DNA of 19,570 nt, taken from the NCBI GenBank assembly GCA_045651205.1, contig JAZRSA010000038.1, positions 1-19,570 of the forward strand, read 5' to 3'. Positions 7,741 through 14,462 of this stretch are shown one piece after another. The first letter of the stretch is position 1; every line of letters begins with the position of its first letter. This DNA is from UMGS1649 sp045651205 (GTDB taxonomy: Bacteria; Bacillota; Clostridia; TANB77; CAG-465). Below the pieces are notes generated by a model. It was not told where the DNA came from and did not search any database. It worked only from the letters and a program-made list of their open reading frames with translations. Made by a program: the position numbers and the translations under genes.

Positions 7741-8506
7741 ATGGTGTATATAAAATCTAAAAAAGAAATTGAACAAATGAGAGTACCAGCGGAGATTATG
7801 AAAGAAGTTTTAAGCGAAATCAAAAAGAATGTCCGCGAAGGTGTAACAACTTCATATTTAGATTATGTAGCAGAAAGTGTAATGATTAAACATGGAGCAG
7901 TTCCATCGTTTAGAGGAGTAGAATGTCCTTATCCAGGTGGTAAGACATACACCCATGCAACATGTATTAGTGTAAATGAAGATATAATCCACGGAATACC
8001 AGACTCAAGACCTCTTAAAAAAGGTGATGTGGTTAGTGTAGACGTTGGAGTATACAAAGGACGGATTCCATGCCGATGCAGGAAGAACGTTTATAGTTGG
8101 TGAAGGTTCACCACTTGCAAAGAAACTAATACAAGTTACAGAACAAGCCTTTTTTGCAGGAGTAGATCAAGCTGTGGCAGGTAATAGAATAGGAGATATA
8201 TCTAATGCAATTCAAACAGTAGTTGAAGGGGCTGGATTTAATCTTCTAAGAGAGTATCAAGGTCACGGTATTGGTAGAGAAATGCATGAAGACCCAGGAG
8301 TACCTAATATAGGTAAAAAGGGTAGAGGCGAAAGACTACAAGTAGGTATGGCGCTTGCTATAGAACCAATGGTTGTAGCAGGTTCACCAGAAGTAGTTGT
8401 AGGAAAAGACAAATGGGTTGTAACTACTAGAGACAAAAAACTTTCAGCATATTACGAAAACACTATTGTAATAACTGAAGAAGGACCAGAAATCCTAACA
8501 TTGTAA
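7741..8506 (+). CDS. map: Type I methionine aminopeptidase, interrupted by a +1 frameshift
   Basis: The enzyme removes the initiator Met from nascent proteins. The reading frame is open from 7741 to 8103 and then, one base shifted, from 8045 to 8506. Dropping one of the two G residues at 8059-8060 restores a continuous protein of about 254 residues, the usual length, with family sequence across the joint (VSVDVGVYK then DGFHADAGRTF). All metal and catalytic positions are visible: His in IIHGIP, Asp in SVDVGV, Asp in HADAG, His in GHGIG, Glu in AIEPM and Glu in YENTIVIT. AGGAGA lies 10 bases upstream of the ATG. Either the base is a sequencing error, or the gene is recently broken. Coupled to adk by a 14-base gap. 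Confidence 0.9.
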
Positions 8507-8514
8507 AAGAAGAA

Positions 8515-8547
8515 AGTAAGATAGTAAAAACTATCTTGCTTTTTTTT
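8515..8547 (+). terminator. Intrinsic terminator after map
   Basis: AGTAAGATAGT (8515-8525) pairs with ACTATCTTGCT (8530-8540) over 11 bp with one G-T pair and an AAAA loop, followed by seven T residues. It ends the adk-map unit and overlaps the -35 region of the next promoter. Confidence 0.88.
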
Positions 8548-8565
8548 ATTAATAAATGCTATAAT
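8536..8565 (+). promoter_or_regulatory. Extended -10 promoter of the HipA-like kinase gene
   Basis: TGCTATAAT at 8557-8565 is a perfect extended -10 element. A possible -35 (TTGCTT, 8536-8541) lies within the map terminator. Transcription would begin near 8572, at the AGGAGG itself, giving a leader of only about 11 bases. Confidence 0.6.
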
Positions 8566-8582
8566 GACCCTAGGAGGCTAAT

Positions 8583-9683
8583 ATGATAAACAAAACTTTT
8601 GAAGAATTAGGTGAATATAGAGGCGAAGACGGATATATAGATCTTGATAGAGTTCTTTCAGAGCACGAACTTGAAACAGAACGTGAAGTTAGAGGTAATG
8701 AGAATAGAGAAAAAGATTGGATAAAAATAAATGGTGGTAAAGTTCTTGTTAAAACAAATGTAGATGGACAACAAAATTCTGAATATTCTGAACTTATTTC
8801 TTGTGAATTAGCTAAACAAGCAGGTTTAGAAACTGCTGAATATGATATGGTTAGATATAAAGGTGAGCAAGGATTAATAACTAAGCACGTTTGTAAAGAA
8901 GGTGAGGAGATAATCACTCTTCACGAACTTATAGGAAGTGGTCCGGATGTTCCTGGTTATGAAGATACTATAGATATTAAACATGTATTTAACAGTTTGC
9001 CAGCTAAACTAAAAGAACAAGGCTTTTCTGAACAAGATATAGATGAGTGTATGCTAAGTTTAAGAAAACAACTGCTGTTTGATTTAACTGTAATGGAAGC
9101 AGATAGACATTTAGAAAATATATCGGTAATATTTAGCAAAGTAGATGGTAAACAAACTGTTAGATTGGCACCTATGTATGATACAGAGGCTGCATTGCTA
9201 TTAGGAAATGACCCAGAGGTAATGAAAAGAATATATCCGGATTGGATGAAGACGGCAAGTTTAACAACAACACAACCGCCTAAAATTTCGATGATACCAG
9301 AAAATAAGGAAGAAGATGTAGTATCGGATTTACCGCCAGCATTAATGGGATTTTTAGCACAATTAAGAAGTGAAGTAAAAACAAATGCAAAAGAGGAATT
9401 TACTTCAGATACAGAAGAAATGTGGATGACAACTTTTGATTTTCTGTGTGAAGACGAAAGAGCAAGAGAATTTTTTGAAACAAACTTAAAAGGAATGAAT
9501 ATAAGACAAGCGTTAGAGGAAGTAGAAAAGAAAACGGGTGCAAAAGTACCAGAACATATTAGAGGAATGGCTATTGCTTGTTTTGAAGATAGAGTAATGG
9601 CGATGGATTATAGAAATAGAACTAAGTCAAGAGAGTTAGGAAGAGATGTAAGAAAAATTGATGATGAAGATGGCGTGAGATAA
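8583..9683 (+). CDS. HipA-like Ser/Thr kinase-fold protein
   Basis: HipA-family kinases phosphorylate cytoplasmic targets, often aminoacyl-tRNA synthetases, and act as toxins in several systems. This 366-residue protein shows the kinase core motifs. A candidate ATP-binding Lys57 (GGKVLVK) is followed by Glu70 in EYSELISCELAKQAGL, the catalytic D174-R-H-L-E-N179 (the DxxxxN spacing of HipA) and a metal-binding Asp200 in LAPMYD. It lacks an obvious N-terminal HipA subdomain of the full-length proteins and has a long C-terminal helical tail. No HipB-like HTH gene is adjacent; the next gene encodes a small HipA-N-like protein. It is transcribed alone, between terminators. Kinase identity is fairly sure, toxin role is inference; a CtkA-like orphan kinase is the alternative. 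Confidence 0.75.
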   Translation: MINKTFEELGEYRGEDGYIDLDRVLSEHELETEREVRGNENREKDWIKINGGKVLVKTNVDGQQNSEYSELISCELAKQAGLETAEYDMVRYKGEQGLITKHVCKEGEEIITLHELIGSGPDVPGYEDTIDIKHVFNSLPAKLKEQGFSEQDIDECMLSLRKQLLFDLTVMEADRHLENISVIFSKVDGKQTVRLAPMYDTEAALLLGNDPEVMKRIYPDWMKTASLTTTQPPKISMIPENKEEDVVSDLPPALMGFLAQLRSEVKTNAKEEFTSDTEEMWMTTFDFLCEDERAREFFETNLKGMNIRQALEEVEKKTGAKVPEHIRGMAIACFEDRVMAMDYRNRTKSRELGRDVRKIDDEDGVR

Positions 9684-9686
9684 TAG

Positions 9687-9715
9687 TTGACATAATACAA
9701 AAAATATGTTATACT
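9687..9715 (+). promoter_or_regulatory. Near-consensus promoter of the 91-residue protein gene
   Basis: TTGACA at 9687-9692 and TATACT at 9710-9715 with 17-base spacing, plus TG at 9707-9708 (extended -10). It is flanked by a perfect inverted repeat, TAATAGT at 9681-9687 and ACTATTA at 9713-9719, which overlaps the upstream stop codon and the -10 box. The start is expected near 9722, giving a leader of about 50 bases. Confidence 0.8.
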
Positions 9716-9771
9716 ATTAGAGCATGTAATGAAAAATCTAATCACAATTTGTGAAAGGAGATAAACAGCAA

Positions 9772-10047
9772 ATGATCAAATATAATGTATGGTTCAAGAA
9801 CTTTAGAATCGGCGAGTTGTACATCAACGAAGAAGGACAACACAAATACGTTGTCGATATGTGCGCTGTAGAACAGGCAGAGAAAGATGATATGATTCTT
9901 GCTGACGCTAAGACAAACCAAGATTGGCGTGAACCTATCCCGTTCTTCGAAACTAGAATTGCTAATTGCAAGCGTTTTGGTCAAGAAGAGAGAATCAGTT
10001 ATCCTAATAGTGAATACTATTTTATTAAGGATAATAGCGACAATTAA
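9772..10047 (+). CDS. Small protein resembling the HipA N-terminal subdomain (HipS-like)
   Basis: The 91-residue product is not a confidently recognised family. The region N5-V-W-x4-R12-I-G-E-L16 followed by G22-x-H24 and the later F58-F-x2-R-I-x3-KRF69 resembles the first N-terminal subdomain of HipA, which in split HipBST systems is a separate antitoxin (HipS). This is by-eye comparison only. A GTG at 9751 is in frame, but AAAGGAG at 9754-9760 lies inside that stretch, so ATG 9772 is the start, with an 11-base spacing. It follows the HipA-like kinase gene, has its own strong promoter and a terminator at 10059, and could be expressed independently of the kinase. It uses several C- and G-ending codons (ATC, TTC, CGT) more often than its accessory neighbours. 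Confidence 0.6.
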   Translation: MIKYNVWFKNFRIGELYINEEGQHKYVVDMCAVEQAEKDDMILADAKTNQDWREPIPFFETRIANCKRFGQEERISYPNSEYYFIKDNSDN

Positions 10048-10058
10048 ATATCTATTAC

Positions 10059-10086
10059 AAGAGCTGCGTTAAACCGCAGCTCTTTT
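10059..10086 (+). terminator. Intrinsic terminator after the 91-residue protein gene
   Basis: AAGAGCTGCG (10059-10068) and CGCAGCTCTT (10075-10084) form a perfect 10-bp stem with a TTAAAC loop. The T-run is short. The stem is one of the most GC-rich in the window. Confidence 0.8.
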
Positions 10087-10108
10087 GCTATATATTATTA
10101 AAAATGTA

Positions 10109-10137
10109 TTGCAAAAATATGGAATATATAATAATAT
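10109..10137 (+). promoter_or_regulatory. Possible promoter of the pilin-like gene
   Basis: TTGCAA at 10109-10114 and TAATAT at 10132-10137, 17 bases apart. The -10 matches only four of six consensus positions, and a better TATAAT at 10127 has the wrong spacing. Weak assignment. Confidence 0.3.
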
Positions 10138-10161
10138 AGAAACATATATGAGGTGGAAATT

Positions 10162-11301
10162 ATGAAAACAAAAAAGGGTGTAAGTTTAATAGTATTAAGT
10201 ATAACAATACTTGTAATGGCAATACTAGCAGCTACAGTAATAGTTGCACTAGAAGATAGCGGAATAATAGGACGTGCTAAAAATACAACATCTAAACAAA
10301 ACTATGCTGAGGAATATACAAGACTACAAGTAATAAAGAACGGAATACTTACAGATAATTTAGGAACAATAACAGTAAGTGAGTATATAACAGAATTAAG
10401 AAATAAGGGAATAATAGAAGATGGTCAAACGTCAAACGCAGATGGAAGTGTAACGGTAACAACTAAAACTGGTTTTGAAGTAAAACTATCGCAAAAAGGA
10501 ACAAGTGATTTGAAAGTAGAAGTGGAAGGTTATACACCACCAAGTAACAACAATAAAACACCAGAACCTGAACCAGAACCAACAATAACATTAAGTAAAA
10601 CAACAATGTCTGAGGAGTTAGCAACAGGTGGAACAAAGACAATAAGTTTAACAGCAACAACATCTAATCTAACAAGTGATGTAACATGGACATCATCAAA
10701 TACAAGTGTAGCAACTGTATCTGGAACAAACACAGGAGCAACATTAACATTAAAAGGTAGTGGTACAACAACAATAACAGCTACGTCTGGAAGTGCAACG
10801 GCAACTTGTACCGTAACAGTAACTACTAAAACATTAACAACATCTTTAAGTGCAAACACGTTAACAATATCTAATGTACCAAGCGGAGTAACACAATTTG
10901 GAATATACGCAAGTGGAACATTAAAGAAAACAGTAACAACAACTACAGTAGACTTATCTACATTAGGTTTAACAAATGGAACATATACAATAACAGTAAA
11001 ACCAGCGGGAACAGGATATACAAGTGCAACAGCAAGTAGCGCAAAATCATATACTGTAATTAAATTTACAATAGCAAGTACAACGTACTATACAAGAAGC
11101 GGTTCAACATGGACAGAATGGGTAAACAGCTCATACAATAAAGCTAGTGCGTACATATCTTCAAGCAAGGTATATTTAGGAAGCAAATATGTAACAACAA
11201 CATCAAGTGGAAGTACAGCGGTATCTAGTACAGCAACAATAACTTCTGGAACTGCATATGGAACATACACAACATCATCTAGCGAACCTGGTGGTTATTA
11301 G
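10162..11301 (+). CDS. Type IV pilin-like surface protein with bacterial Ig-like domain
   Basis: The 379-residue protein begins KKG-VSLIVLSITILVMAILAATVI, a class III/type IV prepilin-like leader with Gly6 as the likely -1 residue. The usual Glu at mature position 5 is replaced by a hydrophobic residue, as in several clostridial pilin-like proteins. About residues 145-225 form a BIG_2-type Ig domain (ITLSKTTM, VTWTSSNTSVATVSG, TATCTVTV). A second beta-rich Ser/Thr region follows (about 228-305), then a repetitive Ser/Thr/Tyr-rich tail. GAGGTGG lies just upstream; a GTG at 10153 overlaps it, so ATG 10162 is preferred. No pilus assembly or prepilin peptidase gene is nearby. Codons are strongly ACA/AGT biased, unlike the ribosomal genes. 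Probably secreted; exact role unknown. Confidence 0.8.
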   Translation: MKTKKGVSLIVLSITILVMAILAATVIVALEDSGIIGRAKNTTSKQNYAEEYTRLQVIKNGILTDNLGTITVSEYITELRNKGIIEDGQTSNADGSVTVTTKTGFEVKLSQKGTSDLKVEVEGYTPPSNNNKTPEPEPEPTITLSKTTMSEELATGGTKTISLTATTSNLTSDVTWTSSNTSVATVSGTNTGATLTLKGSGTTTITATSGSATATCTVTVTTKTLTTSLSANTLTISNVPSGVTQFGIYASGTLKKTVTTTTVDLSTLGLTNGTYTITVKPAGTGYTSATASSAKSYTVIKFTIASTTYYTRSGSTWTEWVNSSYNKASAYISSSKVYLGSKYVTTTSSGSTAVSSTATITSGTAYGTYTTSSSEPGGY

Positions 11302-11356
11302 GACTAATCTATACATACTGGAAGAGTAATAAGTTAAAAATTAATATAATTGTAAG

Positions 11357-11393
11357 AATAAATAGACGTAGTTTTTACGTCTATTTATTTTTT
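11357..11393 (+). terminator. Intrinsic terminator after the pilin-like gene
   Basis: AATAAATAGACGTA (11357-11370) pairs with TACGTCTATTTATT (11376-11389) over 14 perfect bp with a GTTTT loop, then TTTT. It separates the accessory block from the infA promoter. Confidence 0.85.
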
Positions 11394-11438
11394 AATAAAA
11401 AAACATGATAAAATTCACATAAAAATGTATTAAAATCG

Positions 11439-11467
11439 TTGACTTTTGAACCAAAAAGAGTTATAAT
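11439..11467 (+). promoter_or_regulatory. Promoter of the infA-rplQ (alpha) operon
   Basis: TTGACT at 11439-11444 and TATAAT at 11462-11467 with 17-base spacing. The start is expected near 11474, giving a leader of about 68 bases. With no internal terminator visible before 14995, it should drive all genes through rplQ. Confidence 0.8.
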
Positions 11468-11473
11468 TTAACC

Positions 11474-11514
11474 GTTAAGTTATGGGCAATTTATGCTCTT
11501 TTTCAAAACTTAGC
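11474..11514 (+). ncRNA. Predicted 5' leader stem-loop of the infA operon
   Basis: GTTAAGTT (11474-11481) pairs with AACTTAGC (11507-11514), eight bp with one G-T. It encloses a smaller hairpin, GGGCA (11484-11488) with TGCTC (11494-11498), followed by five T residues (11499-11503). The outer stem begins at the predicted transcript 5' end. The inner hairpin plus T-run could act as a weak attenuator, the outer stem as a stabilising 5' cap. Structure by eye only. Confidence 0.45.
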
Positions 11515-11541
11515 ATCTATCTATGTGTATAGGAGGAATTT

Positions 11542-11760
11542 ATGGCAAAAGATGACGTTATAGAAGTTGAAGGAACAGTAGTAGAATCAATGCCTAACGC
11601 AATGTTTAAAGTTGAGTTAGAAAACGGACATGTAGTAACAGCTCACATATCTGGAAAACTTAGAATGCATTATATAAAGATTTTACCTGGCGACAAAGTA
11701 AAACTTGAGTTATCTACATATGATCTTTCAAAAGGAAGAATCACATGGAGAGATAAATAA
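11542..11760 (+). CDS. infA: Translation initiation factor IF-1
   Basis: IF-1 binds the ribosomal A site during initiation and assists IF-2 and IF-3. The 72-residue product is a single OB fold, starting MAKDDVIEVEGTVVESMPNA, with LENGHVVTAHISGKLRMHYI and LPGDKVKLELS, all canonical. AGGAGG precedes the ATG by 6 bases. It is the first gene of its own transcription unit. In most relatives infA follows map directly; here three accessory genes intervene. A 114-base structured gap separates it from rpmJ. Confidence 0.98.
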   Translation: MAKDDVIEVEGTVVESMPNAMFKVELENGHVVTAHISGKLRMHYIKILPGDKVKLELSTYDLSKGRITWRDK

Positions 11761-11776
11761 TTTATATTGGTATAAT

Positions 11777-11831
11777 CAAATATTAGAGCGGCTGTATGAG
11801 AAGAGTGTACCTCTCATATATTTAATATTTG
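11777..11831 (+). ncRNA. Structured RNA element between infA and rpmJ
   Basis: CAAATATTA (11777-11785) pairs perfectly with TAATATTTG (11823-11831). Inside it, TATGAGA (11795-11801) pairs with TCTCATA (11812-11818). No T-run follows, so it is not a terminator. It could be an RNA processing or autoregulatory site for the downstream ribosomal-protein genes; S4 is encoded in this operon and is a known autoregulator in other bacteria. Function inferred only. Confidence 0.4.
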
Positions 11832-11874
11832 TTATATATATAAAACAGATACAGGTTTAAGGAGGAAACACAAA

Positions 11875-11988
11875 ATGAAAGTAAGACCATCTGTAAAGAA
11901 AATTTGCGAAAAGTGCAAAATAATTAGAAGAAATGGTGTGGTTAGAGTTATATGCGAAAACCCTAAACACAAACAAAGACAAGGTTAG
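11875..11988 (+). CDS. rpmJ: 50S ribosomal protein L36, zinc-binding form
   Basis: L36 is the smallest large-subunit protein and binds 23S rRNA. The 37-residue product starts MKVRPSVKKICEKCK and ends HKQRQG. Cys11, Cys14, Cys27 and His32 form the zinc ribbon of the C+ form, which supports zinc-replete growth. AAGGAGG lies 9 bases upstream of the ATG. The rpsM ATG follows 11 bases after the stop codon, with its ribosome binding site overlapping the end of this gene. Confidence 0.97.
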   Translation: MKVRPSVKKICEKCKIIRRNGVVRVICENPKHKQRQG

Positions 11989-11999
11989 GAGGAGCTAAA

Positions 12000-12371
12000 A
12001 TGGCACGTATAGCAGGAGTAGATTTACCTAAAAATAAAGTAGTAGAAATTGGTTTAACAGCAATCTACGGTATAGGTAGAACATCAGCTAAGAAAATAAT
12101 AGCTGAAGCAGGAATTGATTCTTCTAAAAGAATCAAAGACTTAACAGAAGATGAAGAAGCTAAAGTAAGAGAAATAATCGAAAGAGATTACGTTGTTGAA
12201 GGCGATCTTAAGAGAGATGTTTCTTTAAATATCAAGAGACTTATGGAAATTGGATGCTTTAGAGGAATCAGACATAAAAGAAAACTTCCAGTAAGAGGAC
12301 AAAGAACAAAAACAAACGCAAGAACTAGAAAAGGCCCTAGAAAAGTAGTGGCTAACAAGAAAGGAGTATAA
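12000..12371 (+). CDS. rpsM: 30S ribosomal protein S13
   Basis: S13 sits in the head of the small subunit and contacts P-site tRNA and the large subunit. The 123-residue product begins MARIAGVDLPKNKVVEIGLTA, has the GIGRTSAKKI helix-hairpin-helix motif, and ends with the basic tail following LPVRGQRTKTNARTRKGPRK, all diagnostic. Two bases separate its stop from the rpsK ATG, whose ribosome binding site is inside the end of rpsM, suggesting coupled translation. Confidence 0.98.
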   Translation: MARIAGVDLPKNKVVEIGLTAIYGIGRTSAKKIIAEAGIDSSKRIKDLTEDEEAKVREIIERDYVVEGDLKRDVSLNIKRLMEIGCFRGIRHKRKLPVRGQRTKTNARTRKGPRKVVANKKGV

Positions 12372-12373
12372 TC

Positions 12374-12766
12374 ATGGCACCAGCAAAAAAGAAAGTAACT
12401 AAAAGAAAAGTTAAAAAGAACGTAGCAAGTGGTGTAGCACACATTCATTCATCATTTAACAATACAATCGTTAGCATGACTGATGAACAAGGTAACTTAT
12501 TATCTTGGTCAAGTGCAGGTTCTCTTGGATTCAAAGGTTCAAGAAAGAATACTCCATTCGCAGCTAGTGAAGCAGCAACAGTTGCAGCAACTGCAGCTAA
12601 AGAACACGGTTTAAGAACTGTATCAGTAAATATAAAGGGGCCTGGAGCTGGACGTGAAGCAGCAATTCGTGCACTTCAAACAGCAGGATTGGAAATCGAT
12701 ACAATTAGAGACGTAACTCCAATACCACACAATGGATGCAGACCACCTAAGAGAAGAAGAGTTTAG
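12374..12766 (+). CDS. rpsK: 30S ribosomal protein S11
   Basis: S11 lies on the platform of the small subunit near the mRNA exit site. The 130-residue product has a Lys-rich N-terminus, then GVAHIHSSFNNTIVSMTD, GSLGFKGSRKNTPFAASEA and the C-terminal DVTPIPHNGCRPPKRRRV, the S11 signature. It is tightly packed between rpsM and rpsD; a GGGGGTG ribosome binding site for rpsD directly follows the stop. Confidence 0.98.
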   Translation: MAPAKKKVTKRKVKKNVASGVAHIHSSFNNTIVSMTDEQGNLLSWSSAGSLGFKGSRKNTPFAASEAATVAATAAKEHGLRTVSVNIKGPGAGREAAIRALQTAGLEIDTIRDVTPIPHNGCRPPKRRRV

Positions 12767-12781
12767 TGGGGGTGAAGACTA

Positions 12782-13411
12782 ATGGCAAGATATACAGGAG
12801 CAAGTTGTAAAAAGTGCAGACGCGAAGGACAAAAATTGTTCTTAAAAGGTGAAAGATGTAACACAGGTAAATGTGCTATAGAAAGAAGAGCATATGCACC
12901 AGGACAACATGGAAAAAACAAAACTAAATTATCTGAATATGGTTTACAACTTCGTGCAAAACAAAAAACTAAAGTTTATTACGGAGTTTCTGAATCTCAA
13001 TTCGTTAAATACTACGAAGAAGCATTTAGAAGAGAAGGAGTTACTTCTGACATCCTATTTGGATTATTAGAAACAAGATTAGATAACGTATGCTACAGAT
13101 TAGGATTAGGTTCTTCAAGAAGAGAAAGCCGCCAATTAGTAGGATATGAAATGGTTACAGTAAATGGTAAAAAAGTAAATATACCATCTTACCAATTAAG
13201 AGTTGGTGATGTTGTAGCTATAAGAGATGAAAAGAAAGATAACGTAACAGTTAAAGCTATGATCGAAAAAATTCAAGCTAAAAACGTACCAGCTTGGTTA
13301 GAAGTAGATAAAGAAAAATTAACTGCTAAAGTTATAAGAATACCAGCTAGAGCAGATGTAGATCTAGAAGTAGCTGAAAACTTAATTATTGAGTTATACT
13401 CTAAGAACTAG
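12782..13411 (+). CDS. rpsD: 30S ribosomal protein S4, zinc-binding form
   Basis: S4 is a primary 16S rRNA-binding assembly protein. The 209-residue product has an N-terminal zinc site with Cys9, Cys12, Cys26 and Cys31 (CKKC and CNTGKC). The S4 RNA-binding domain follows at about residues 98-160 (ETRLDNVCYRLGLGSSRRESR, VTVNGKKVNIPSYQLRVGD). Having rpsD inside the alpha operon, between rpsK and rpoA, is the clostridial and proteobacterial arrangement, unlike Bacillus where it is elsewhere. S4 may regulate this operon by feedback; the sequence does not show this directly. Confidence 0.98.
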   Translation: MARYTGASCKKCRREGQKLFLKGERCNTGKCAIERRAYAPGQHGKNKTKLSEYGLQLRAKQKTKVYYGVSESQFVKYYEEAFRREGVTSDILFGLLETRLDNVCYRLGLGSSRRESRQLVGYEMVTVNGKKVNIPSYQLRVGDVVAIRDEKKDNVTVKAMIEKIQAKNVPAWLEVDKEKLTAKVIRIPARADVDLEVAENLIIELYSKN

Positions 13412-13490
13412 TAAATAGACACTAAGGTAAAAAATAACTAACAAATTTATGTGTACGTGTAATCAGAGCGTACAGATAGGAGGAATTATT

Positions 13491-14441
13491 ATGTTAGAAA
13501 TGAAAAGACCAGAAATTGAATGTGTTGAAGTAGATGTAGACACATATTATGCAAAGTTCGTTGTAGAACCACTAGAAAGAGGATTTGGAATCACTCTAGG
13601 AAACTCACTAAGAAGAATATTACTTTCTTCTTTACCAGGATATGCAATTAATACTTTAAAAATAGATAAAGTAGCACATGAGTTTTCAACAATACCAGGA
13701 GTATCTGAAGATGTAACAAACATTATTCTTAACTTAAAAGAAGTTTGCTTAAAATCTCATGATACAGATGTTAAATCATTAAAAATCTCTAAAGTAGGTC
13801 CTTGTGAAGTTACTGCAGCAGATATAATAACTGATGGAACAATAGAAGTTGTAAACCCAGATTTACACATTGCTTACCTTGATGAAGGTGGAGTACTAGA
13901 AGCTGAAATGACAGCTACAAAAGGTAGAGGATATATACCAGGAGATAAAAATAGAGATGAAGCAGGTGGAGCAATAAACACTCTTCCAATCGACTCTATA
14001 TTTACTCCAGTAAGAAAAGCTAACTTTATTGTTGAAAAAACAAGAGTTGGACAAGAAATAGACTATGACAAGTTAACACTTGAAATATGGACTAACGGAG
14101 TTATTGAACCATATGAAGCTTTATCTATGGCAGCTAGAATATTAAACGAACACTTAGAAATGTTCATAGACCTATCAGATATAGCTAAAAATATGTCAAT
14201 AATGTCACAAAAACAACTATCTGAAAAAGATAGAACACTTGAAACTCCAATTGAAGAATTAGAGTTCTCAGTAAGATCATATAACTGCTTAAAGAGAGCA
14301 GGAATTCATACTGTTGCAGATATCGTATCTAGAACAGAACATGATATGATGAAGGTTAGAAACCTTGGTAAGAAATCATTAGATGAAGTTATCGCTAAAG
14401 TAGCTTCTCTAGGATTATCTTTCAAGAAACCTGAAGAATAA
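13491..14441 (+). CDS. rpoA: DNA-directed RNA polymerase subunit alpha
   Basis: Alpha forms the dimer on which RNA polymerase assembles, and its C-terminal domain contacts UP elements and activators. The 316-residue product has the N-terminal dimerisation domain (PLERGFGITLGNSLRRILLSSLPG at about 26-49), the insert domain, a linker, and the C-terminal helix-hairpin-helix domain (SVRSYNCLKRAGIHTVADI, MKVRNLGKKSLDEV). An upstream GTG at 13449 gives an open frame, but AGGAGG at 13479-13484 and alignment to the family favour ATG 13491. The 79-base gap after rpsD carries a small hairpin, TGTACG with CGTACA (about 13452-13474). Confidence 0.98.
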   Translation: MLEMKRPEIECVEVDVDTYYAKFVVEPLERGFGITLGNSLRRILLSSLPGYAINTLKIDKVAHEFSTIPGVSEDVTNIILNLKEVCLKSHDTDVKSLKISKVGPCEVTAADIITDGTIEVVNPDLHIAYLDEGGVLEAEMTATKGRGYIPGDKNRDEAGGAINTLPIDSIFTPVRKANFIVEKTRVGQEIDYDKLTLEIWTNGVIEPYEALSMAARILNEHLEMFIDLSDIAKNMSIMSQKQLSEKDRTLETPIEELEFSVRSYNCLKRAGIHTVADIVSRTEHDMMKVRNLGKKSLDEVIAKVASLGLSFKKPEE

Positions 14442-14462
14442 AATAAGTAGGAGGAATTTAAA

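Noticed and set aside
8045..8103. Programmed +1 frameshift in map
   Set aside because: No stop or rare codon sits at the shift point, and the zero frame runs on for 14 more codons. AAA to AAG slippage is possible but lacks stimulating signals; an error or recent mutation is simpler.
10530..10859. Open frame on the minus strand across the Ig-domain gene
   Set aside because: It is a shadow of the Thr/Ser-rich plus-strand gene, gives a Val/Leu-rich low-complexity product and has no ribosome binding site.
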